Below are positions 9,201 through 16,156 of a DNA stretch of 64,000 nucleotides, piece by piece. A program made the translations under genes and the position numbers. The notes under the pieces were generated by a model, which saw only the letters and a list, made by a program, of their open reading frames with translations, ran no database searches and was not told where the DNA came from. Origin of the DNA: G020350405 sp964513655 (GTDB lineage: Bacteria; Planctomycetota; Phycisphaerae; Sedimentisphaerales; Anaerobacaceae); NCBI GenBank assembly GCA_964513655.1, contig CAZENQ010000004.1, forward strand, positions 1 through 64,000, read 5' to 3'. Each line of letters opens with the position of its first letter. Positions within the stretch are counted from its first letter, which is position 1.

Positions 9201-9451
9201 GCGACGATGTAGGGGTTGAGTGGGTCGACGCTCTGTACGGTAACGGCCCTGCTGTTGAAATCGATGTCCCAGTTGCCGGGGCCGGAGTATATGCCGGGGA
9301 AGACGTAAATGGTATCGCCATTGATGGAATAGTCGATGGCGGCCTGGATATTATTGAAATCATAAGGCCAATCGTCATCGACGATGATAATTTCCGCAGA
9401 ACAGGGAACAGCCAACAGGAGGCAACTTAGGGCCAGAATGAGATATTTCAT
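6221..9451 (-). CDS. Secreted beta-helix / PQQ-propeller / dockerin protein
   Basis: 1076 residues. Signal peptide at 1-19 (ends VPCSA). Residues about 20-440 are a right-handed parallel beta-helix: IQAAIDYSINGDTIYVFPG, then many short turns of the type ITNCDITQNIGSSGGGIHC. Residues about 453-545 resemble the Ser/Thr-rich KRE9/KNH-type domain (GGEVWTTGSSHQINWES). Residues about 575-990 are a PQQ-like beta-propeller with repeats such as SSPTIGHDGTVYVGAQNGTL. The last 70 residues are a type I dockerin with two calcium-loop repeats (DLNADWQMNFIDFGILAADW and DINRDLYVNLLDLAQLAMRW). The start has AAGGAG 7 nt upstream and a promoter 48 nt upstream. The dockerin predicts attachment to a cohesin-bearing partner; no cohesin is visible here. 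It probably leads an operon with the two pseudopilin-like genes. Confidence 0.9.
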   Translation of the reverse strand: MKYLILALSCLLLAVPCSAEIIIVDDDWPYDFNNIQAAIDYSINGDTIYVFPGIYSGPGNWDIDFNSRAVTVQSVDPLNPYIVAATVIDCNDVNYHAGFDFLSGEDANSVLAGFTITNARGAIRCYNSRPTIADCIFTKSTLTAVFCLNSSPSIINCTITNNGGSPSGGISCTNSSPTITNCDITQNIGSSGGGIHCYNHSHPVITGCIITANTSIHNGGGIHCDNESSPIISDSDISHNTSIREGGGIYCRGDASITINNCTIIGNSTNSAVEPGGGIYCNSGDLTIHNSVITANTAEFGGGIYHIGGGNVTITGSTIAANAATVDTGGIYSQSAIVSLTNSILWANTDSGPTDLSAQIDTDDPPQVLYSCIQDGNPSDGYVPFGAGEPNYNIDDDPCFVGYPNDFSDLHLQFNSPCIEAGLPNYIVGPNVLDIDGQPRIIGRQIDIGADEYGKIIIVTKPAGGEVWTTGSSHQINWESYGVTGNVSILGLDNSVPTFLPVAENIPDTGAYTWNLPGSIDSNQLQVHVFPHDIDITVTNVHSGLFTIKPYSPGPPITAKWKSLGGDFDRSGLSDNFGPEIGCIKWQFQTSGSVSASVTVADSNTVHIACEDGNLYTLDANDGSLLWTCDINSPLLSSPTIGHDGTVYVGAQNGTLYAIDVNGDLRWTHTTAGFIYSSPAVSPDGNNIYVCSQDGSLYALARDGSELWNFQTAGPGIATGAIFASPAIAPDGTVYIAGVYDPNLYALDPDTGSVIWDCNFLDPCDPNTEKPWPFASPVVAPDGTIYQALLYNPKREIVLPADYGFWYDSKLYAINPNDGRIIWATNMSQTATFVELLDPDPPEPNYWFEQYYVNTREEPIPPYPHTTTLPGGKDFVRYYRVSNSSYSEPALGPDGTIYVSLDDQYVRTVDPNGTIKDVTSLGWLGGFSLTVASDGLIYAAGGDGYLYVLDPDDTEIARYQTDSRLSFPVITADGTIIVNDANNIVTAIIDDDCPGQPPALHRPEDLNADWQMNFIDFGILAADWLDCSDMSFEPHHSWTICDYDGNDIFLTGDINRDLYVNLLDLAQLAMRWLAQE

Positions 9452-9498
9452 GTCTCCGCTCCTTCGTTTTTGGGCGTTTTTCTAATAATGTCAGAGTG

Positions 9499-9527
9499 AT
9501 ACTACCATAAATAGCGGCCAAAAGCAA
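9499..9527 (-). promoter_or_regulatory. Sigma70-type promoter for the beta-helix/dockerin operon
   Basis: On the minus strand TTGCTT (9522-9527) and TAGTAT (9499-9504) are separated by exactly 17 nt. The predicted transcript would start near 9492, giving a leader of about 40 nt before the gene starting at 9451. Confidence 0.55.
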
Positions 9528-9572
9528 CACTTTTTTGCCTTTTTCAGAAGAAATTATAACCGCTCAACGAAT

Positions 9573-9626
9573 GCGATATGGGGGATACTCGGGCAAAATC
9601 CAGTAAGCACTGCGTGCCCGTTGAGG
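9573..9626 (+). pseudogene. Remnant of a dockerin-protein 3' end (or dispersed repeat)
   Basis: This 54-nt stretch aligns with 19941-19997, the last codons of the LamG/dockerin gene, at 46 of 54 positions plus one 3-nt gap. In the matching frame it reads as AIW-GILGQNPVSTACPLR against AIWQGMLGQNSVSSPCPLR. Most differences fall at third codon positions and the gap is one codon, which favours a coding relic over a non-coding repeat. No intact gene surrounds it; the stop codon equivalent is replaced by CAG. Confidence 0.5.
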
Positions 9627-9910
9627 CAGCGTTTGTCCTGCGTCGCTCGTCCAGCGTCCTGCGCGGGGAGAGGCGGGGTGGAAAAAAACAAAAATTTTGT
9701 TGACGGGGGTGTGGGGTGGCAGGTAATTTATTTGCAGCAGCAGGGATATGAAGGCAACTTTTCGTACGGGGCTTTCCTCTGATAAACAAGGGTGTAGTTG
9801 CGTAACCGGCTTTCCTGCAAAAACGCCGGGGGCACACGGGTGTAGAATTTGGGCGTCCGGCGTGTGGTAGAGACAGAAGGTAATGGAGAATTATGGATAT
9901 TGGGTAAATT
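9627..9910. other. Intergenic region without a supported gene
   Basis: GC-rich in its first half. A frame of 97 codons on the minus strand (9544-9837) is Arg/Pro-rich and unconvincing. A possible plus-strand promoter (TTGACG at 9700-9705, 18 nt, TAATTT at 9724-9729) could serve the gene at 10002, but its -10 box is poor. Confidence 0.35.
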
Positions 9911-9916
9911 CAGGGC

Positions 9917-9956
9917 CCCGCCTTGGAAAGGAGGTGAAGAAAGATTAAGAGGCGGG
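9917..9956 (+). promoter_or_regulatory. Leader hairpin with a perfect Shine-Dalgarno sequence in its loop (copy 1)
   Basis: CCCGCCT (9917-9923) pairs with AGGCGGG (9950-9956). The loop carries AAAGGAGGTGA (9927-9937), an 11-nt complement of the usual 16S rRNA 3' end, but no start codon follows at normal distance. The real start of the downstream gene, at 10002, has its own AAGGAGG. The same element with a covarying stem lies at 13113-13146 before the paralogous gene. Confidence 0.65.
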
Positions 9957-10001
9957 AGGAGTAACAGAGGTTTTTATTAAGAATTTTTAAGGAGGTAAAT
10001 T

Positions 10002-13000
10002 ATGTTCAGGAGAATAATTTGTTTGGTGAGTTTTGTTTTGCTGCTCAGTTTAATTGGCGCAGCACAAGGGACCGATTACTATGTCAGCCCTACGGGCAAT
10101 GACAACAACTCGGGGACGAGCCCATCGGATGCATGGCAGACAATTGATAAGGTTAACACGGTGACGTTTTCTGCCGGCGACAGCATCTTGTTTGAAGGCG
10201 GCGAGACGTTCAGCGGCTCGATGTCTTTTGATTCATCCGACGGCGGCACGTCCGCCAACCCCGTAACGGTTGGTTCATACGGGACGGGGAGGGCGACAAT
10301 CAGCTCGGGCACCGACTACGGGATTTACGCAGTTGACTGTGCCGGCTTCATTATAGTGGATTTGGTCTTTGTTGGGTCGGGCTCCGCAATGGGTATTCGC
10401 TTTATGAACACCCAATCCAGCGGCACATTAGAGTACATTTGCATCGACAATGTTGATGTGAGTAAATATGACCGAGGACTCAATATATCTGCGGCTGAAG
10501 GCGGCATATACAGAGACATCCAGGTTACTAACTCAGATTTTCATGATAACGATGTCTATGGAGCGACAAGCTGGGGCCAGTGGCCACCGTCCGGCTACGC
10601 GATTCAGGACTGGTATTTCGGTGACTGCAAGTTCTATAACAACCGCGGTGTACCCGGTGTGGAGCCGCACTCCGGCAACGGCCTTGAACTGTGTAACGTC
10701 AGTGGGGCAACAGTTGAGTTCTGTGAGGCGTGGAACAACGGCGAGCTGTGTGATGCCCCGGGTGGAGGTCCGTTCGGCATCTGGGCGTGGGACGCGAAGA
10801 ATATTCTGATACAGTTCTGCGAGTCTCATCACAACAAGACGGCCGGGGGAGACGGCGGCGGCTTTGACTGGGATGGCGCCTCCCAGGACTGCGTGATGCA
10901 GTACTGCTACTCACATGACAACCACGGAACGGGGTACCTGATATGCACATTCACGGGTTCAGTGCCAAACTTCTTCAACAACACGGTTCGGTACTGCATC
11001 AGCGAGAATGATGGAATAGCATCGAGAGGTGCGATGGGGTCGATTCATTTCTGGGCCGGAAAGACGATAGAAGGCACGAAGATATATAATAACACGTTTT
11101 ATGCCACGTCCGCAACGCGAGGTGGGGCATTCAGGGTTACGAGCGGCGGTATTAACAACACGGAAGTTTACAACAATATCTTTCTGACCGACCCCGGCAA
11201 ACGCGTTATTAGTATGAGCAATACTGGCAGCTACTACTTTAAGGGTAACTGCTACTGGTCAGGTGGCGACCCTCTTGAGATTGTATGGGGTAACGACACG
11301 TACACGAGCCTTGCCGCCTGGCGGAGTGCGACGGGTCAGGAGATGCTTAGCGGTCAGCCTGTAGGGTTCGAGTGCGACCCCTGCCTGCTGAGTCCGGGTT
11401 ACGGCGAGACGGTAGGCGACCCCTGCCTTCTTTATACGGTCAGCGCTTACAAGCTGGGTAGCAATTCGCCGCTTATCAACGAGGGCTTGGACGTTAATTC
11501 GCTGTTCGGGATTGACCCGGGGACGGAGGACTACTACGGCGCAACTATTCCGGTTGACAGCAACTACGACGTTGGTGTGCACGAGTACGCCTTCGGGCCG
11601 CCGGACACGGATGCCCCGACCCCCGACCCGCCGACATTCGAGAATGTTCCGTACGCGACGAGCGACACCACGGTTATAATGAAGGCAACAAGGGCGATGG
11701 ACTACACCAGTGTTCAATACTACTTCGAGGAGACATCGGGCAATCCCGGCGGTTCGGACAGCGGCTGGCAGAACGGCTCAACTTATGAAGATACGGGTCT
11801 TAGCGGCGGCTACACTTACACGTACAGAATCAAGTACAGAGACAAGAGCAGCAACCAGAACGAGACGGGCTGGTCCTCGACGGAATCGGTAACGACACCG
11901 GAAGGCCCGGCGGATAGTCTATTCAGCGATGGCTTCGAAAGCGGCGACCTGGTAACAGGGGGGTGGACGTCACAGGGTAACGTGGACGCTTCAAACAAGG
12001 ACCCGTACACCGGCAGCTACAGCGCGCAATTCTTCAAGTATTCGTGGATAGAGAAGGCTGTTGATACAACGGGCTATACGGCTGTACACGTCACGTTTGC
12101 GCGCAAGACGAAGACGGCCATTATGGCTGCGAAATGGTGGGACGGCAACCAGTGGAATGAGCTGGAGACGACACGGGCCAGCACGTGGGGCGTCAAGGAC
12201 ATAGCGTGTGGGCCGGGGGCCGATGACAATGCAGACTTTAAGATAAGGTTCACGAACGGCTCTGAGCACAAGACTCAGCAGTATTCTCTTATTGACGATG
12301 TTGAGGTGTATGCATTTACCGCCGGTGGTGGACCTACACCGACACCTACGCCAACACCTACGCCAACACCTACGCCAACTCCAACACCGACGCCAACACC
12401 GACACCTACGCCGACGCCGACACCAACGCCAACTCCAACACCGACGCCAACGCCGACACCGACGCCAACACCAACACCTACGCCGACGCCAACACCAACA
12501 CCGACGCCAACACCTACGCCGACGCCAACACCTACGCCGACGCCAACACCTACGCCGACGCCGACACCTACCGGGACACCGGGTCCGACTCTCTTCAGTG
12601 ACGATTTTGAAAGCGGCGGTCTCAGTGAAGGCGGCTGGACTTCCTCCGGCACAACCGTTTTAGATTCGGGGATTGGCCATGGCTATGTGGCAAGAATCAA
12701 GTGGAACGGCTACATTGAAAAAGCACTTAGTACGGCCGGCTACAGCAACATACACGTTAAATATGAGCGCCGGACGGTAGCGATGGATGCCCCAGACGAA
12801 TGGCTGTTTGTCGAGTGGTATGATGGCAGCGACTGGAATGAGCTGGAGCGTACTCGCGACGGCGGCATGGTCGCGAAGGACATGACCTGTGGTTCCGGTG
12901 CTGACGATAACGCGAACTTCAAGGTCAGATGGCGCACCAACGCGGACAAAAATCCTGAGTTTGCTGAGGTTGACGACGTGGAGATTACCGGCGTAGTGAA

Positions 13001-13004
13001 CTGA
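10002..13004 (+). CDS. Secreted parallel beta-helix protein with Fn3 and (Pro-Thr)n-linked C-terminal modules
   Basis: 1000 residues. Signal peptide at 1-23 (ends GAAQG). Residues about 25-520 are a right-handed beta-helix of the pectate-lyase-like type, opening with YYVSPTGNDNNSGTSPSDAW. Such folds usually bind or cleave acidic polysaccharide, but no catalytic set could be assigned. An Fn3-like domain covers about 535-630. A module beginning LFSDGFESGDLVTGGW covers about 637-770, then a Pro-Thr linker of about 40 dipeptides (778-858), then a second copy of the module (LFSDDFESGG, 862-1000). The terminal modules look like jelly-roll carbohydrate-binding or adhesion domains. The start has AAGGAGG 7 nt upstream. 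It is paralogous to the next gene. It has no dockerin or PEP-CTERM tail, so release or non-covalent attachment is likely. Confidence 0.9.
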   Translation: MFRRIICLVSFVLLLSLIGAAQGTDYYVSPTGNDNNSGTSPSDAWQTIDKVNTVTFSAGDSILFEGGETFSGSMSFDSSDGGTSANPVTVGSYGTGRATISSGTDYGIYAVDCAGFIIVDLVFVGSGSAMGIRFMNTQSSGTLEYICIDNVDVSKYDRGLNISAAEGGIYRDIQVTNSDFHDNDVYGATSWGQWPPSGYAIQDWYFGDCKFYNNRGVPGVEPHSGNGLELCNVSGATVEFCEAWNNGELCDAPGGGPFGIWAWDAKNILIQFCESHHNKTAGGDGGGFDWDGASQDCVMQYCYSHDNHGTGYLICTFTGSVPNFFNNTVRYCISENDGIASRGAMGSIHFWAGKTIEGTKIYNNTFYATSATRGGAFRVTSGGINNTEVYNNIFLTDPGKRVISMSNTGSYYFKGNCYWSGGDPLEIVWGNDTYTSLAAWRSATGQEMLSGQPVGFECDPCLLSPGYGETVGDPCLLYTVSAYKLGSNSPLINEGLDVNSLFGIDPGTEDYYGATIPVDSNYDVGVHEYAFGPPDTDAPTPDPPTFENVPYATSDTTVIMKATRAMDYTSVQYYFEETSGNPGGSDSGWQNGSTYEDTGLSGGYTYTYRIKYRDKSSNQNETGWSSTESVTTPEGPADSLFSDGFESGDLVTGGWTSQGNVDASNKDPYTGSYSAQFFKYSWIEKAVDTTGYTAVHVTFARKTKTAIMAAKWWDGNQWNELETTRASTWGVKDIACGPGADDNADFKIRFTNGSEHKTQQYSLIDDVEVYAFTAGGGPTPTPTPTPTPTPTPTPTPTPTPTPTPTPTPTPTPTPTPTPTPTPTPTPTPTPTPTPTPTPTPTPTPTPTPTPTPTPTPTGTPGPTLFSDDFESGGLSEGGWTSSGTTVLDSGIGHGYVARIKWNGYIEKALSTAGYSNIHVKYERRTVAMDAPDEWLFVEWYDGSDWNELERTRDGGMVAKDMTCGSGADDNANFKVRWRTNADKNPEFAEVDDVEITGVVN
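12333..12573 (+). repeat. Hexanucleotide-type tandem repeat encoding a Pro-Thr linker
   Basis: About 40 consecutive CCN-ACN units encode (Pro-Thr)n. Third codon positions vary among A, T and G, so the tract is a degenerate microsatellite prone to length change. It also creates long open but meaningless frames on both strands. Confidence 0.95.
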
Positions 13005-13046
13005 TTGAGCTGGTAGCAGATTCATTTTTGGAATTAGTGCTAATAA

Positions 13047-13075
13047 GGCGTGGCGGCCCTTATCGCCGCCACGCC
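13047..13075 (+). terminator. Strong hairpin after the first beta-helix gene
   Basis: Perfect 11-bp stem (13047-13057 with 13065-13075, arm GGCGTGGCGGC) and 7-nt loop, 42 nt past the stop. There is no T run, so it may act as a transcript-end stabiliser or a weak terminator. Its stem is shared with the hairpin at 15934-15960. Confidence 0.55.
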
Positions 13076-13112
13076 ATATGTGAACTAAAATTATTATTTG
13101 TAAAGATTTTGC

Positions 13113-13146
13113 CCCGTCGAAGGAAAGGAGGTGAAGAATTGACGGG
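13113..13146 (+). promoter_or_regulatory. Leader hairpin with a perfect Shine-Dalgarno sequence in its loop (copy 2)
   Basis: CCCGTC (13113-13118) pairs with GACGGG (13141-13146), extendable by a G-U and an A-U pair. The loop carries the same AAAGGAGGTGA (13124-13134). Compared with copy 1 the fifth pair changes from C-G to U-A, a compensatory change. A TTG at 13139 lies 7 nt after the AGGAGG and could start an 11-codon leader peptide. Copy 1 has no equivalent standard start, so this is uncertain. Confidence 0.65.
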
Positions 13147-13200
13147 TGGGAAGGTGATGGATTATTTTTTGTAGAAAACCATTTTTGAAGGAGACGTTTT

Positions 13201-15891
13201 ATGTTTAAGAAATTATGTTTGGCAGTGGTTGTTGTGGTGTGTGTTTGGGCCGGCGCAGCGAGTGCAACGACCTACTATGTCAGCCCATCGGGCAATGACA
13301 ACGACGCGGGTACTTCGCCATCGACGGCCTGGCAGACGATTGCCAAGGTGAACGCCGTGACGTTTTCGGCCGGCGACAGCATATTGTTTGAAGGTGGCGA
13401 GACGTTCAGCGGCTCTCTTTACTTTGAGGAGGCCGGTACGTCGACGAGTCCCATAACGATAGGCTCATACGGGACAGGCCGGGCGACAGTCAGCTCCGGC
13501 AGCAGCGACGGGCTGCACGTGTATGAAGCCGGAGGATATGAGGTACGGGACCTGATATTTGTCGGCTCGGGACCGCTTGACCCCGACGGTCACAGTGGTA
13601 TCAAGTTTAAGTCGGACTTAAGCAGCGGCAGCAGGTTCGAGTACGTTCGCATCGACAACGTCGACGTCAGCCAGTATCACTGGAAGGGAATCGCCTTTGC
13701 AGCGAGTAACGGCGTCGGCTACAATGACGTGGAGGTTACCAACTCAGACCTTCATGACAACGGGGACTACGGAATGACGACCTGGGGGGACTGGCCCCCG
13801 GGCACCACTAAGGCGCACGCAGATTTCTACGTTGCCGACTGCACATTCTACAACAACAAGGGTATTCCAGGCAGGAGCCCGCACTCCGGCAACGGGCTTG
13901 AGATGGACGACATAGACGGTTCGTTAGTTGAGTTTTGCGAGGCGTGGAACAACGGTGAGCTGTGTGATGCATCCGGCGGAGGCCCGTTCGGCATCTGGCA
14001 ATGGCAGGTAGACAACGCCGTGATTCAGTTCTGCGAGTCGCACCACAACAAGACATCGGCGGGCGACGGCGGCGGCTTTGACCTTGACGGCGGGTGCCGG
14101 TATAACACTATCCAATACTGCTACTCGCACGACAATTACGGGACCGGATATGGTGTTTTTCAAATCAAGAAAGCGCAAAGTCACGTTGACAATGTGATTC
14201 GATATAACATCAGTGAGAATGACGCTCTTTTCAACAAGCATGGTGCGGTTTATTTCTGGGCGGACAACGGCACAACCATTTCAAATGTGGACGTATATAA
14301 TAATACGCTCTATAAGCCGGCAAAGGGCGCGACAATACTTGCCTGGACCAATAACTACAGCAACATTAACCTTTACAACAACATTATCATGAGTACCGTC
14401 GACAAGCCGGTTGTACAACTGGAGAATGCTACGGCCTTTGACTTTATGGGCAACTGTTACTGGGCGGACGGCAACACACTTGAGATTAAGTGGGGCAACT
14501 CGACATACACCAGTCTGGAGCAGTGGCGTAACGCCACGGGTGAGGAGACGCTTGATGGCAACGACGTTGGATTGGAGGCAGACCCGTGCCTTATGGGCGG
14601 CAGCGGCGATACGGCCTTCAGGCTGAAAGATAACTCACCATGTATCAACCAGGGTCTGGACCTTCAGACGGAGTTCGGGATAGACCCGGGGACGCGAGAT
14701 TACTATGGGACAAGCATTCCACAAATGGGCGCGTATGAAATAGGTGCACACGAATCCACCAGTGGTACGCCTACACCGACTCCAACACCGACGCCTACAC
14801 CGACTCCAACACCGACTCCTACACCAACTTCTACACCGACGCCTACACCTACACCTGACCTTGTAACCACGACAGTGTATGTTGACCAGAAGACCAACGG
14901 CGGCCAGTGGAACTCGCTGGGTACATACCCTTTCCCTGCAGGAACCGATGGCTGGCTCAAAATCCGTAACGATGCTACCAATGGCTATGTGATTGCTGAT
15001 GCGGCCAAATGGGTAAAGAGCGGCCAGAACGATGTTATCGTGGACAGCGAGGACAGCACCGGCGTAACCATCGTCGGCAGTTGGACTGCCAGTACCTCCG
15101 TTTCCGGATACTGGGGCTCGAACTACCTTCATGACGAGAACGTCGACAAGGGTACCAAGAGTGTGACCCTCACGCCGGACCTGCCGAGTTCAGGTGACTA
15201 TGAGGTGTTCCTGCGGTGGACGTCCAGTTCCAACCGGGCCGACAATGTTCCGGTGGACATTACCCACAGCTCCGGTGGTCCAACACCGACACCTACGCCT
15301 ACACCAACACCTACGCCTACACCGACAGCTACGCCGACACCGACACCAACTCCGACGCCGACTCCGACACCGACGCCTACACCTACGCCGACTCCGACGC
15401 CGACTCCGACACCGACGCCTACACCTACACCAACTCCGACGCCTACACCGACACCTACACCTACGCCGACACCGACGCCGGGTCCGACTCTCTTCAGCGA
15501 CGATTTCGAGAGCGGCGGCTTTACCGCAGGCGGCTGGACCACCTCTAAGGCAACTGTTGAAGATGAGGGTCCACTCAGCCTTTGTGCAAGAATCAAGTAT
15601 GACGGCTACATCGAAAAGGCCGTCAGCACCGTCGGCTACAGTAACATCCACGTTAAATATAAACGCCGGACGGTGGCTTTTGATTCCGGTGAGTACCTGT
15701 ATGCTGAGTGGTGGGACGGCAGCAACTGGAACGAGCTTGAGCATTACCAGGGCGGCCTAGCCAATGCGGATTTTGTCTGTGGTTCGGGTGCCGACAACAA
15801 CGCGAACTTCAAGGTCAGATGGCGCACCAATGTTGACAAAAATCCTGAGTTTGCTAACGTTGACGACGTTGAGGTAACCGGCACGCAGTGA
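13201..15891 (+). CDS. Secreted parallel beta-helix protein with golvesin-like domain and Pro-Thr linkers
   Basis: 896 residues, paralogue of the preceding gene. Signal peptide at 1-22 (ends GAASA). Beta-helix at about 24-520, opening YYVSPSGNDNDAGTSPSTAW. A short Pro-Thr linker covers about 523-553. Residues about 556-692 form a golvesin/Xly-type domain in two halves (TTTVYVDQKTNGGQWNSLGT; then VIVDSEDSTGVTIVGSW and YEVFLRWTSSSNRADNVPVD), usually a carbohydrate-binding accessory module of secreted lyases. A second Pro-Thr linker covers about 694-761, followed by the LFSDDFESGG module to the end. The start has AAGGAG 8 nt upstream. The Fn3 region and first FESG module of the paralogue are replaced here by the golvesin-like domain, showing module exchange between linkers. 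Confidence 0.9.
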   Translation: MFKKLCLAVVVVVCVWAGAASATTYYVSPSGNDNDAGTSPSTAWQTIAKVNAVTFSAGDSILFEGGETFSGSLYFEEAGTSTSPITIGSYGTGRATVSSGSSDGLHVYEAGGYEVRDLIFVGSGPLDPDGHSGIKFKSDLSSGSRFEYVRIDNVDVSQYHWKGIAFAASNGVGYNDVEVTNSDLHDNGDYGMTTWGDWPPGTTKAHADFYVADCTFYNNKGIPGRSPHSGNGLEMDDIDGSLVEFCEAWNNGELCDASGGGPFGIWQWQVDNAVIQFCESHHNKTSAGDGGGFDLDGGCRYNTIQYCYSHDNYGTGYGVFQIKKAQSHVDNVIRYNISENDALFNKHGAVYFWADNGTTISNVDVYNNTLYKPAKGATILAWTNNYSNINLYNNIIMSTVDKPVVQLENATAFDFMGNCYWADGNTLEIKWGNSTYTSLEQWRNATGEETLDGNDVGLEADPCLMGGSGDTAFRLKDNSPCINQGLDLQTEFGIDPGTRDYYGTSIPQMGAYEIGAHESTSGTPTPTPTPTPTPTPTPTPTPTSTPTPTPTPDLVTTTVYVDQKTNGGQWNSLGTYPFPAGTDGWLKIRNDATNGYVIADAAKWVKSGQNDVIVDSEDSTGVTIVGSWTASTSVSGYWGSNYLHDENVDKGTKSVTLTPDLPSSGDYEVFLRWTSSSNRADNVPVDITHSSGGPTPTPTPTPTPTPTPTATPTPTPTPTPTPTPTPTPTPTPTPTPTPTPTPTPTPTPTPTPTPTPTPTPGPTLFSDDFESGGFTAGGWTTSKATVEDEGPLSLCARIKYDGYIEKAVSTVGYSNIHVKYKRRTVAFDSGEYLYAEWWDGSNWNELEHYQGGLANADFVCGSGADNNANFKVRWRTNVDKNPEFANVDDVEVTGTQ
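14767..14858 (+). repeat. Short Pro-Thr-coding tandem repeat
   Basis: About 15 ACN-CCN units inside the second beta-helix gene, including one Ser codon. It separates the beta-helix from the golvesin-like domain. Confidence 0.9.
15280..15482 (+). repeat. Long Pro-Thr-coding tandem repeat
   Basis: About 33 CCN-ACN units, one interrupted by Ala, between the golvesin-like domain and the terminal FESG module. Confidence 0.95.
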
Positions 15892-15933
15892 TGGTTTTGA
15901 AGTCGGCCTTTAGGATGACAGGCTGTTTTTTGA

Positions 15934-15965
15934 GCGTGGCGGTCATTACGGCCGCCACGCCTTTT
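15934..15965 (+). terminator. Terminator-like hairpin after the second beta-helix gene
   Basis: An 11-bp stem with one G-U pair (15934-15944 with 15950-15960) and a 5-nt loop, followed by CTTTT. The core GCGTGGCGG/CCGCCACGC is identical to the hairpin at 13047-13075. Confidence 0.6.
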
Positions 15966-16156
15966 GGTTTGAGAAGACGACTGGGTCCGGAGCCTGTGCA
16001 GGGATAAGAGGGACGGACAGGAAGAGCAAAAATAAGAGATTAAAATGCAAAGATGCAAATCAAATATCAAAAAGAGTTGTGGTTTTGGGTGCATCGCGGG
16101 GAAAAGAGAGTGAGAAGTAAAAAGGAAAAAGTCTTGGACATGACAATTGATGATTG

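Noticed and set aside
9544..9837. 97-codon minus-strand frame upstream of the first beta-helix gene
   Set aside because: Arg/Pro/Thr-rich with no motif or ribosome site, and it overlaps the relic homologous to a plus-strand gene end.
12275..12663. Frames opposite or beside the Pro-Thr tracts encoding Gly-Val or Arg-His-Gln runs
   Set aside because: Direct artefacts of the hexanucleotide repeat.
12333..15482. Possible CRISPR-like repetition
   Set aside because: The units are 6 bp, in frame and encode Pro-Thr; there are no spacers and no cas genes.
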